From Alentia gelatinosa (lineage: Eukaryota; Annelida; Polychaeta; Phyllodocida; Polynoidae), in the NCBI GenBank assembly GCA_950022655.1, contig OX465584.1, positions 52,806,723-52,870,722 on the forward strand: a stretch of 64,000 bases of DNA, in the 5' to 3' direction. Below the pieces are notes generated by a model that saw only the letters and a list, made by a program, of their open reading frames with translations, made no database searches and had not been told where the DNA came from. The first letter of the stretch is position 1; each line of letters starts with the position of its first letter. A program made the translations under genes and the position numbers. Shown in pieces: positions 22,196 to 34,200 of this stretch.

Positions 22196-24775
22196 TCCTT
22201 TAAGAATATCAAGGTTTTGTTATGCTCTAATCAGATTCTGGCCGACAAATATTGTCTGATCAGTTATAGGTGGTATTCCTTACAGTGCATACACACTTCA
22301 CTGATCCAATTTTATTGCTCCACCAATGATCATTTCTGGGATATATGCCTTACTTTTCCTCAGTTTCCAGCATGGCCTAGTCTGTTGCAGACCAAAAAGC
22401 ATAATTCTGCTGCCATGTTGGCACTGCCAATGTTGCAATTACCATTTGCACTGCCTCATACAGAGCATATAATTTTTAAGGATATATATAGATCTCTGAC
22501 CATAACTGATTTGGTCCTAACCATTTTTTTCACAGACATTACCATGGGGTGCTTGCATGGATCTAATTCAGATTGGGGTAGAACAGAATTACGCGATTCT
22601 CAACTCTCGATAGGGAATGATGTAAGTGCAACACCTCAACCTCACATTGTCTCACATTTAACCCATGTGTGTTACACTTTAAAGGCATGGTCCACCGGGC
22701 AGTCTCTATGGCACCCCAAGGCTGCCGCACAGCGATAAATGCATTTCCTAGTGGTATTTGCCTCTAGACAAAGTCACCGATTTGATTTTTTGTAAAGTTT
22801 CTTTGCTATACATGTATGTGATAAGTCTAAAGCCTCATCTCAATGTTAGTAGTGACAGCTGCGAAATGTTGATGTGTCGAGAGAATATCATGAGGTGAAG
22901 GTGGGATATTCAACGGACAACCACCTATGATTATCTGACTAGGCAAAAGCAGTATTACCTCCAGCTAGATGCTACTCTGAAAAAGAAAATCACCAACACG
23001 TTCAATTTCTTCCTTAAACGTGTGATAAAGTTGTTTCTTTTTGTAATAATACTCTCATGTCAGTGCTGGGAAGGATGGGTTTTGATTCAATTTGCTAAGA
23101 AATGTGCCTAATTCAGTTTATAATGTCACTCAGATGCCTGTATGATTAAAGCTGAATCTATTTTACCTGATTGTATAATGTTTTATGTAAAGAAAGTGTT
23201 CCATTGGCCTGACAAAACGGAAAAGATGATTTCTGACAACCTGCCATGATCACCTGCCATCGACGATTGTTCTGAATATGAACACCAATGTAATGGAGCA
23301 GCGCTGCCGGACGACCTGCGGTGATCTCCGGGTATGTGATTCACCCACAGTATTCATGCGCAACCTAACCACACACTCTAATGGCATTGCCATTTTGAAG
23401 TAATCCTTGCGCAGTTTCTCACATATAAATATATTAAGATTTCAAAACATAGTAGGTCATTGAAAGAAAACTAGATGAATGTAAAACTAGGTTTTGTAAT
23501 TGCTTATTATCAAAACAATACTGCCAACAGAACTTTTTGAAGTGAATATTTAATAATTGGATATTGTTGGATTTCTGAAACCGGCGATTGCAGAATGTCG
23601 GTTAGTACTGTTTTCTGTTGGATTGTACACTAACCATGTATAGCACATACCCAACTATGTTAGATTTTCTTCAGGTCAATGGACCACTTTCTTTACGGAT
23701 AACCCTTAAGTACACATATGAATACTCCCTTAAGACAATCTATTTTGCCTTGTTGAATAATGTTTTATGTAAGGCTGAGTCGATTTCTATTTTGTCAGCT
23801 GAGTGCCTCTAGTGCGACCCGTGCAAATTTCTAGTGGTTGTATAACGTGCTTAGGCAACCTTGCAACATGTCAGCGACGGTATGTGATATTTATTTGTCA
23901 TGGTCAGTGTCAGGTCGGCCTCTCAAACCTGATTAAAATGATCAAGAAGTGAGGTGTGTGTTCCACAACGAATAGAAAATCTTTTCCTCACTGAAGTTAT
24001 AAGTTATACATGTATACATCAAGTGTCCGACCCATATTAAACATTTGTCCAGGTGAAGATGTTTGGGTCCCATCTTGTGATAGTGCATAGCCAATTTTTA
24101 GCAGTATTTTCAACCTTTATAGCATCAGTTTTTTTTACCAATGACCAAAAATATCGCATTATCGCCAGCCATTTTACTTTTGCACGCTTGTATTTATGAA
24201 ATTGAATGTCGGTCGATTTTCCACCTAAAGCAAGTATTTTATGGCATTTATGGATATTTCAAGTTTTTACTATTCTATTTTTAGGATATATATAATATGC
24301 GCGCTATATGCAGTCAAAAAGGATACAGAACTCGCGTTCAGGTGCTGTTTGCTTGATCATCAATTTTGTGATTATTCAGTGAATAAATATGATGCTTTTA
24401 GATGAAAACGGTGTTTTTGATTTTGTTGATAGTTAGACACTGGCATGAATAAGCCCCTGTGGGCGTCAGGTAAGGTAAATGTATATCATGCTGCGGATAA
24501 AATGATTTGTGAAACTATTGAGTTTTTGAGGTGATATTGGTAAAAACAAAACAAATTTGGATTTTCGAGGCCAATAATTCTATTTTAAAAAGCACACTTC
24601 TTGTTTAGTGATCTTGTTTGGATTCAGAGGTTGAGGGGTTGCAATTCATGTCGGCTCTGGTAGGGATATTCCCTTGACTCCGTTGGGTATTTTCCTCATT
24701 TGGTAGCATTTTTTTATTAGCAGGTGGACGGTTGGTCTTTAGGTTATGGCTATAGCCTACTGGAGTACTTATATA

Positions 24776-25109
24776 GAACTACATCGAGAATTGTATAAAT
24801 ACACAATACTCCACGAGTTTGGATGTGACGCAATCGTCATCGAGGCGAAGCCGAGTGGCGATTACGGTACATCCAAACAATTTTACGATTCGAGTGTGGT
24901 TCTGGATTTATCTCACCCCTTTCTCTGCCATTAAATAGCATCACAACATCAAAATCGTTAAAATATACTTAGCAAATCCATATGACGTCATCTCACATAC
25001 ACTACTCCACGGCCATGGCGTAGTATAGTTACTTTATTGGGGTGATCGTTGAGTATTTTTTTCTAATGGTATTTCTATGTCTAAGCTTGTACCAGGGGTG
25101 AGATAAAAC
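24776..25109 (-). mobile_element. Foldback element family FB, copy E
   Basis: On the minus strand it starts TTTTATCTCACCCCTGG, has an internal GGGGTGAGATAAATCC, then a hairpin (24817-24878, arms GTTTGGATGT / ACATCCAAAC continuing to AATCG) around CTCGGCTTCGCCTCG. Outer text GAACTACATCGAGAATTGT pairs with a degenerate inner copy. The architecture matches copies A-D although most of the sequence differs. Confidence 0.65.
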
Positions 25110-25469
25110 TGCTTGTAGGGTCACTAAGTGACCTGACCACATTTTTGCCTTTTATAGCTAACTAAGTACAGATAGGAATATCATTTCTGTTTTGGACAAG
25201 GTTTTATAGTGGTACAATGCCTTATAGTTTTGATATTTAGTATTTTGGTATGGATTTAAAAAAAATAGTGAATTTAGTTGGGGGGGACTTCTGTAGTCAC
25301 ATGTCCATTCTTAAGAACTCCTTTATGCACATATTTCTACCCCTTAAACTGGTTGAATCAGAATATGATATGCCTCATTTGAAAGACAATAAAAAAACAG
25401 TAGATGCTAGGAAGTCGAATTTTCTAGGTGGATTCTATATTTACTGAGATATTCAAGTATTTGTTAAAA

Positions 25470-25690
25470 GTGGGGGGGGGGGGGGGGTCAGTGAAATTGG
25501 CATACTCAAACACATGTTTACTCAATATTGATTTACATTCAGCATTAGTGTAACATTTACCATCTCCATATGTAGCACTGACAGTTGCTTACACCCTAGA
25601 AAGTGTCATTATTAAGGTGAAATGTATGTTTGTTGTGCTATTCATGTATTTTTGCCAAAACTCATAATGGGAGGGGGGGGGGGGGAGGCA
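25470..25690. repeat. Two poly-G tracts
   Basis: A run of about 17 G lies near 25471-25487 and a second one, broken by single A bases, near 25670-25687. Such runs can form quadruplexes and are prone to length errors. Confidence 0.85.
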
Positions 25691-28069
25691 GAAGGTGTAT
25701 GAGAAGATATTTTATTCATCATATTTACACACAAACAGAAGTCAAAATGGTTTATAACTTTATTTAGGAATCAGTCAAGACCCAGTCAAATGATATTGTT
25801 TTATAAAATCATTTGTAATGTCATTTACCACCAGATATTGGCTTGACCTACTTTATTGGTGTATATAGGAACAAAGTTTTTGTTGGACCACATGGGCAGG
25901 CAGCATACAGACAGGTCTGTGTGCACTCATCCATGAGGCAAATTGCCAATTGAATCCCCTACAGGTAGCTAAATATATGTGTGCACTGATCCATGAAGTA
26001 CTGTGTTCACAGAGGAATAGGCCTTTAAATAGCCAATCAATGCAGGTCCTTCCCTAGTCATGGATTCCCTCCCTCCCTCCCTTCATTAGAATTAAGAAAT
26101 CAAAATATTTTCAATCAACCATTTTAAACATGTGTTAAGCTACTTGTAGTGAGTTTATTTGGCCTTTTAAAGGCCAATGATTCCATTTGAAAATGCACAC
26201 TTAGCTCTTGTTTATTTCATTTTCACCTTTGTCTATCTCCCTTTCATAATAAGCACCACCTTCTAACCTCAGTATTCCTGTGTTGATAGCTTCTTTTCGT
26301 ACATGACTGTGATTGGTCAAATTGTACCAGAACTGTGAGGGGAGAGTGATAGGCTCTTTCGACATGGCTAACAATCTGTAGGCTGAGTTTTTACCGTTGC
26401 TTGCTTTCAATATTCTAAAAATAATTTGTATTTGAACCATATTCATCTTTCAGAATACTATATTCTAAGTAATTTTTATCTAAGATGACAACCAAATAAT
26501 GAGCGAAAATAAATACAAAATGTCGTGCAAAAGTTAGTATAATTAACCAGAGAGGGCATTATTTTACCCTGGAACGTAAATGTAATTTAATTATTATAGA
26601 TGTTATTTTTAAATGAGCGAGAAGAAATAAATACATAACACGTACACTCTGACGAACTTTTTATGGGAAGAATAGTTTATTGACAGAAAAATTGTCACTA
26701 AATATATATACATTCAAATTTATTTTCCCAATTACATCATGTATCTTTAAAGATAAATACCTTTAGAAGAATAAAATTAAGTAGTATACACTTTTTTCAG
26801 ATTTTTTATCACCTCTCCAGTTCTCTGATTCGGCAGGTTTAGGTAGAGATCGGTCGCTCATTGGAATCCATGCTTTAGCCTGTTACATGTTGCATTTAAC
26901 TAAATTTATCCTAATAAACTATACTGGGTTACAGATCACGACAGGGAGGTGAGCAGGGTATTTTTATAGCAATATAAAGGGCAGCAACTTGTATGTCTGG
27001 ACATGAATTGAGTGAATACACTGCATATTACCCGTCATTATACATACCCATATTTATATTTACCTAAATGTATACCAGAAGCAGGTCTTATTCATGAGAC
27101 AATTATGGTTAAATGTACATGTAGTTGCAAACACATCCTGCCTGAGCACTATTTTGACAGTTATGTAGAAGACCGTAGACGGAAAATAAACAGTGTTTTC
27201 CTGACACATGATATATTGATCATGGAAAATTGATTGGAATAACAATATATATCACTGAATGCAATAGATGTTTGTTCAGAACGAATATACGTGTATTCTT
27301 GTCGGCGAAAAAAAGGCAATAAATGGTTATGTAATTAAAAGATACCCCTCCCCCTCTAGGGATCCCACTGCCCCTACCCCCCCCCCCCCCCCCCATTTCC
27401 GCAGGAGCCTCCTTTTGATTGCTGGATTTATTAAGTAAATTTCTCAGGAGCCCAAAAAGTATAGGAGAATATTAAGCTGTATAGATATAAATAACACTCG
27501 ATGATGAGGAATATTCATTTACACATAAAGGAGTGAAATGACCGCAAAAAGCAAGTAACTTATGAAAACCCACACAACAATAGCCGTAGGCATTTATCAC
27601 TCCAGTGGAACATCAAGGACAAATGGAAACATAATCTAATTGAAACTGTAGACACCGACGACCAATAAGCGAAAGATCAAACTCCATGATGAAAAACAGG
27701 ACTTATGTTTCTCAACTGTAAACAAGTATTTCTGATGCCGTATGAAGATGTTATATTGTAACGAATCCGTTGACGTCTTTTCTTGACTGTCTGATTGAAA
27801 TTGGCTCATAAGTGGGCAACTGTAATATTAACCGCCGTAACTCCATACCTCATACGTCATCAATTTATCCAAGGATACTCATACCTTATACATAAATTTG
27901 TATATCAATTATACTGTACCACTATAATGTATGAAGACAAAATTTAACCCTGTACTCTCCAGATTTGTATACAACGTTCTGCCCAAGCAGCATGATCGAC
28001 ATTGTTCAACATTGAATGCAATAAAGATCCTTAAAAAAGAATTCCTTGGATAATAGGAAAACTACCATT

Positions 28070-28276
28070 TCAGTGGTGGCGTGTGTTGGTGTAAGGAATG
28101 GCGCCCCACATCTCCCGCCTCTGCTGGTCCCCAGCAGGCGTGTCACTGTAGTCAATGGCGTCGGCGTTCCACATGCCGACACCCAGCAGCCCGCGGGACG
28201 CCGCGTAATTGTATTTGTACGTCAGACTTCGCGGGTTGTCGTACCAGATCTGACGCAACACACCTGAGGTAGGGTC
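28070..28276 (-). CDS. CTBS: CTBS exon 7 (last)
   Basis: Follows the acceptor TTTTACAG and encodes DPTSGVLRQIWYDNP through GVGMWNAD to the stop at 28070-28072. Phase 0 start. No AATAAA was seen close downstream on the minus strand. Confidence 0.93.
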   Translation of the reverse strand, partial: DPTSGVLRQIWYDNPRSLTYKYNYAASRGLLGVGMWNADAIDYSDTPAGDQQRREMWGAIPYTNTRHH

Positions 28277-31200
28277 CTGTAAAAGGGAAAAGCAACTGAT
28301 TATTTATCATCCACATTCTACGGAGTCACTTTACTAAACACAGTAAAAACCCCGCGTAAGCGGACAACCTCTATTCCAAGCCAAAGTGTGTACTTGCACA
28401 GGATGCCCGCTTAAGTGGGGTATTCAGGTTTCCTCCAGTCCCATATGCACGTGTTATATTGATTTGTAAGGGAGAAAGAGGTGATGATAGATCTGCAATC
28501 CATTTTCCATTATCTTAATTGGGTCCGAAGTTATAAACTTTGAATTAAAAAATTTATTTTGTATGAATATACTCACACACATTCATAAAAAAACACAAAT
28601 TAATCTATTGTTGGTGGGGTGTCCATCGGAGGTCTCTGCTTACATGGGGTTTTAGGCCTTTTCGAACCGAAATAAGCAGTAGCCACGCCTACCACACAAT
28701 GGCCACGCCCACCACACAATAGCCACACCCACCACGCAGTAGTCATGCCCAGCATGCAGTAGCCACATCCACCACGCAATAACCATGCCTAGTGTGCAAT
28801 AATGTCCATCAATAATGTGCAATAATGTCCACCACCCAGTAGTCTAGCCTACCAGGCAGTAGCCACACCCGCCACACAGTAGCCACATCTACCATGCAGT
28901 AGCCACACCAACCACCCAGTAGCCACATCAACCATGCAGTAGCCACATTTACCACGCAGTATCCACGCCCACCACACAGTAGCCACGCCCATCACACAGT
29001 AGCCACGCCCATCACACAGTAGCCACGCCCACCACACAGTAGCCACGCCCACAACACAATAGCCGCAACCACCATGCAGTAACCACATCTACCACGCAGT
29101 AGCCACATTTAGCACGCAGTAGCCACGCCCACCACACAGGAGCCACGCCCACCACGCAGTAGCCACGCCCACCACACAGTAGCCACGCCCACCACACAGT
29201 AGCCACGCCCATCACACAGTAGCCACGCCCACCACACAGTAGCCACGCCCACCACACAGGAGCCACGCCCACCACGCAGTAGCCACGCCCACCACGCAGT
29301 AGCCACGCCCACCACACAGTAGCCACGCCCATCACACAGTAGCCACGCCCACCACACAGTAGCCACGCCCACCACACAGGAGCCACGCCCACCACGCAGG
29401 AGCCACGCCCACCACACAATAGCCGCAACCACCATGCAGTAACCACATCTACCACGCAGTAGCCACATTTACCACGCAGTAGCCACGCCCACCACACAGG
29501 AGCCACGCCCACCACGCAGGAGCCACGCCCACCACACAATAGCCGCAACCACCATGCAGTAACCACATCTACCACGCAGTAGCCACATTTACCACGCAGT
29601 AGCCACGCCCACCACACAGGAGCCACGCCCACCACGCAGTAGCCACGCCTGCTATTCCCGTTTGCCTACCTTCCAGTTGAAGTAGGGAGACTGGGCAGGC
29701 AGGTTCCACTGGGGCCCAGTGGAGGCTGCCGGCAGGAAGTCGGCCACGATGGACGAGTAGTTGATCTGAGATCCGGCGGCGTCGCTGCACTCAACGCCGC
29801 GGAAGGGCACTTTCTTAATGCTGCACGTGTTGTTCTGAAAAACGTAGAGTTTTCTCACCTACATGTTGTGTATTACTATACGGGCGTATGACTTACACAT
29901 ACTGCCTGCTGCTACCTATGACGTAACACTATATTAACTAATGTATTCGATGATTTGTTATGTAGCAGATATTGTTTGGTAGAGGCTATTACCATTAGGT
30001 CCATTATGACAGGTAGAAGAAAACCAGCCTTATGGCTGACGACCTTGTCACTTTATTGGATAGGACGGTAAGGAAATAAAGCTGTAAAATGTAAATGTAA
30101 ATGGATCAGTAAAGAATTTATTAAAGAAAAAAAATATATATATGTATATATAGCCGTATATCACACTGTGACGAACGGGGTATGACCTTATGAAGCTAGA
30201 TAAAATTTCGCCATTTTAGGTATATATAACGATAAGAAAACGGTCTGACTGTCTTAGTATGTTCAAATACTTGTCAAAATTATAAATCAGAAAATACATT
30301 CTAATTTCTCTTGATTACATTGTTACTTTTAAATCCCGCACCCACTCCTCCGATTCACCACGGTAGATCTCCCGATATATTATGATTAGAAATACCTAAC
30401 ACTATGGCCGATGAATAATTTTTTTTTAATTGAATCGGGAAGTCAATCGTTAGGCCAATCGGCATGTATCGGGAGTGCAGTGGGTTCACGGTTTAAGTAT
30501 CTGGAGATAAATAAATGTGAAACTAAACAGATGCCACTGTAACAATGTCATAGTTGTATGAAGTTGATATAAACTTTGCGTACATGAGTTACGCATGAAC
30601 AGTAGGCTAGACCATGGAAACCAGCCTTATGAACAGGTTGAGGTCTCAGCCCCTTTATTGAGTACTATTATTGTTACTAAAATTTGTGATATGCTACCTG
30701 ACTGTAAAAGAGAGTCTCAATAAAGAAATTTTACCTAAAAAAATGGCGATGGTGTCGGAGTGTAGGAAATGTGGGAATTCCATCATTTGGTTTACCTTGT
30801 CATGTGTGAGACACTGTAGTTTAAATGTAAGTGTGTAGAAACGGTGCTTACCTTGTCGAGAGTGATACAGGGGTAACTGTAGCCGTACCATGGGATGCCT
30901 AGAACTAGCTTACGTGGGCTGATTCCTAGAGACAAGTAACGCTCAACTCCTGCAGCAGAAGAATAATATGTAATCAAGAACGTTTTCCGTTCACTTAAAT
31001 CAATTGATATAGAATGAGTCTTTGATAAAGAAACAGCCATATAACCATACTCAATGTACATGGTTTCCTATAAGTCAGGACTCTAATCCAGTCTCTATCA
31101 TAATATTCAGTTTCTGGCGTTTCCAGGTGATATGGAAAATCAAAGTCATAGCACCAATACAAAACTCATACAGAGATTCGTTCGTGCATTATGTCAATTA

Positions 31201-34200
31201 CCTCCATATTTAGTTGTAACACATGTTTCAGCATTACAGGGAGTTTATAAAAAATATAAGAACTACTGAAGTGAGAGATGTTCACCGTTTTAAACCTACT
31301 GCCGTGCCAACTGCTTCGGCCTTTCAGAAAACCAGATTGTGTTGGTTTTAAAGTGAGCAGTATGTCAATCAAAGAGAGCAGTATTTCATACGGGCATGTT
31401 CCAACTGGCTTATTACTGAACAGTGCCGCATGGTTGTCGTGTTAATGGCTGTCAGGGGGATATATATTAAAATAGGTACAGTGGAGCAGACCACATGGGG
31501 ACCGGCGGCGAGCGTATGACGGCAGTATGGCCAAAGCCGAGTTTGTGCATAGTTACATGTATATATTAATATAACTTGATTTTAATATTGTGGACAATAA
31601 CTGCATTCTTAACTGATTAATGTATTAAAAGACAGTATTTTAGAATATATTGTTTTCTACCTGATGACGGATTGCAAATAATCCGAAACGTTGTATTCTA
31701 ACAGCAAATAAATATAACCTGTTACTGCTACTTTATTTCTTTGTCTCTGGTTGTGCCTTCTCTCAAAATTTTTAATAGTTTTTAAAGTTTTTAAAGTGAT
31801 TCTTATGCCAATGAAATATGTATATATTTATATACACACAATATATTGTAGTATCTGTCGGTAAGACAGCCTCCGACGAGTGGAGGTGCCTCCAGCCAGC
31901 CGGAGTTACCGGAGTGGCGAAAGGTTCCGGGGTCGTTGGAGGCAGGCTGCCAATCTGGGGGCTGTTTCACTAGGAGCTATAAGTCTCGCTTTTTGTAACA
32001 GTGGCACCAAAGCGGCAGTGTGCGTTTCATTAGTAGGTGCACTCAAGCGTGAACGGCACTTGGGACACAAGCGGCACCAACAGTGGCAGAACCCGTTTCA
32101 TCAGTACAGTGGCTCTCGCTGTTAGTGCCACTGTAGAGCCACTACAAGTTTAGGGTCAGAACTCGACCCCATATCCTTTGAATCGGTATGTAATTCACGT
32201 AGCTTCGCTTTGTGAATTACTACGCGATTAAAAATCGATGGAATACGACCTCTGACGGTAAACTTTCATAGGATTCCTCTATAGTTTTTCAAAGCACACA
32301 TTGATTTATTCTGGGAACTACCTCGAGTGAAAAATCGGGCCTCCCATTTTTTTTTAGTAAATCGGTTAGCCGCAACGTCTTCCACTGCACACATTGATTG
32401 ATGTTAAGATTCTAGCGTACCATGTATAGTGGTGTTGGCGGCAGAGTTTGCGAATGCTACACAGTCTCCATATATCTGACTCCGCTCATCGTAGGACATG
32501 ATGAAAATGAAGTCCGTTATGGCAGCTATCGCAGCATAATCAAAGCAGCGCTTGTCGATGCAGTCGGGCGACCAGGCTACGTCCAACGTTATCTGAATCG
32601 GCAACACCAAAAGTACACATGTATTATATAAGAAAATGAAGATATATGATTCAGTGGAAAGGAAAAATCATAAATAAATTGTGAGGAACTATGGTTATAT
32701 TAATGAAATGTACAAAGTCACTTGAATAATCCCTATTTATTATTTGAACGCGGCTGAAACACCTCTGCTGCAAGCAACAACAACAACAAAATTTGAATAA
32801 GTCCTAATAAGTCCGAATAACATCATCTTAGACTCTTGTTACCTTAGTACGACTTATGATTTGGGATTATACTATTTGTTTTTTTTAGAATTATACAATT
32901 CCATTGGAGTTATGCCCTCTTTACTCTTCTCTAAGCGTTTCACGAGCCACTTACCACCAAATATCAGTAATATTATACATATGTGTATATAACTTCTTTC
33001 TAAAAAAACAACCAAAAAAACCCAAGAGATTATAGAAAAGAGCAATTGCACCTTTTTACCGTATTTGCTAAAAAGACAAACATTTATTATGAAAAAATTG
33101 ATCAGTTTCCTGTAACTATTCTCGACTCCTTATAAGGAGTTAAGGGGCCTATAGGGTAGATAGGTAATGTTTCCTAGGGGATGCAATTTTGCCCCAAGAG
33201 GGTGGAGGTAAAAAACAGTAGGTACATAGCGTTACAGTGTGGATGGTGGTGGCAGAACTAGCAATCACTCAAGACCTGCGGATTGTAGACGTCTTAGCTG
33301 CGGCCTGTGGAAGCTGGCTCGGATATTGTATTGCCGCTGTTACATATACAGTAAAACCTCGCTTAAGGGGTAGCCTCCGTTCCAAGCAAAGTGTCCCCTT
33401 TAGTGGGGTGTCCCCTTAAGCGGGTTAAAATAAACTAAATACAAATTGTTGTTCCGATTAAATTGTTCCCTTAAGCGGGGTGTCCCTTTAAGAGAGGTGT
33501 CCCAGAAGAGGGGATATACTGTACACTGTAAAATAGTAGCTATAACGTCTACTATGGCCCTACTGAAAAAAAATAGGAGTCTCTCTTATCCGAGTAGCTT
33601 ACTCCAGAATGAATAATGAAAACAAAAAAAATCTATGCGCTTTAGATGTTATGGACAGTTTGTGATCAACCTGTCACTGTGACCTGTCATATTGACCTGT
33701 CCCTTATGACTTACGAAACACTTTGTATGGGCAACCGTTTTGTTCTTTGTTCTTTTGTGTGCCCCCTTGACGGGATCGGCTGAAAATCACATACCATGTA
33801 TGCATATGAACCGTTCTCGTCAATAAACAAAATTAAAAAAATCAAATCCTGACGAAGATAAATGAATTTATCGAAACGTTGAGTTTTTAATAATCATCAT
33901 CTACCGCTCATCTCATCAGCTTACCTGTACTCATCAAGTATCATCAATAAAATTGGATTTAATTGAAACGGAACGAGTCTGGTTTTGTGTGGTTACCTTC
34001 CAACATACAAATTTAAAAAAAAAAAAAAAAAAAGTAGATATCGTACCTGCGGCCTGTGGAAGCTGGCTCGGAAGGCGGCGGCCAACTGGCGCATGAGGCT
34101 GGTGAGACCGGACCGCCTCGCCGTGTCGTTCCTGTCGATCTCCGACTCAAAGTCCACATTGATGCCGTCCAGAAAATGATCCCTGGCAAAGCTGACCTTC

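Larger units (their letters stand above)
21378..28069. other. Convergent intergenic region, no gene seen
   Basis: The region separates the secreted-protein gene (+) from the 3' end of chitobiase (-). Open frames (for example 22217-22738) show no domain or coding composition. It holds dispersed repeat R5 (about 21985-22195), foldback element E (24776-25109), G-runs near 25470 and 25672, and a C-run near 27380. Confidence 0.6.

Noticed and set aside
22217..22738. 173-codon frame as a gene
   Set aside because: AT-rich, low-complexity composition without domain, splice context or similarity to other parts of the window.
28849..29790. Long minus-strand frames encoding Trp/Cys-rich repeats (for example 29012-29635)
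   Set aside because: They are the translation of a 20-bp minisatellite in all frames; the period is not a multiple of three and the array lies in a CTBS intron.
31661..31693. True hammerhead ribozyme
   Set aside because: One surplus base between CTGATGA and stem II, and no GUH site with a closing stem I; kept only as a hairpin motif.
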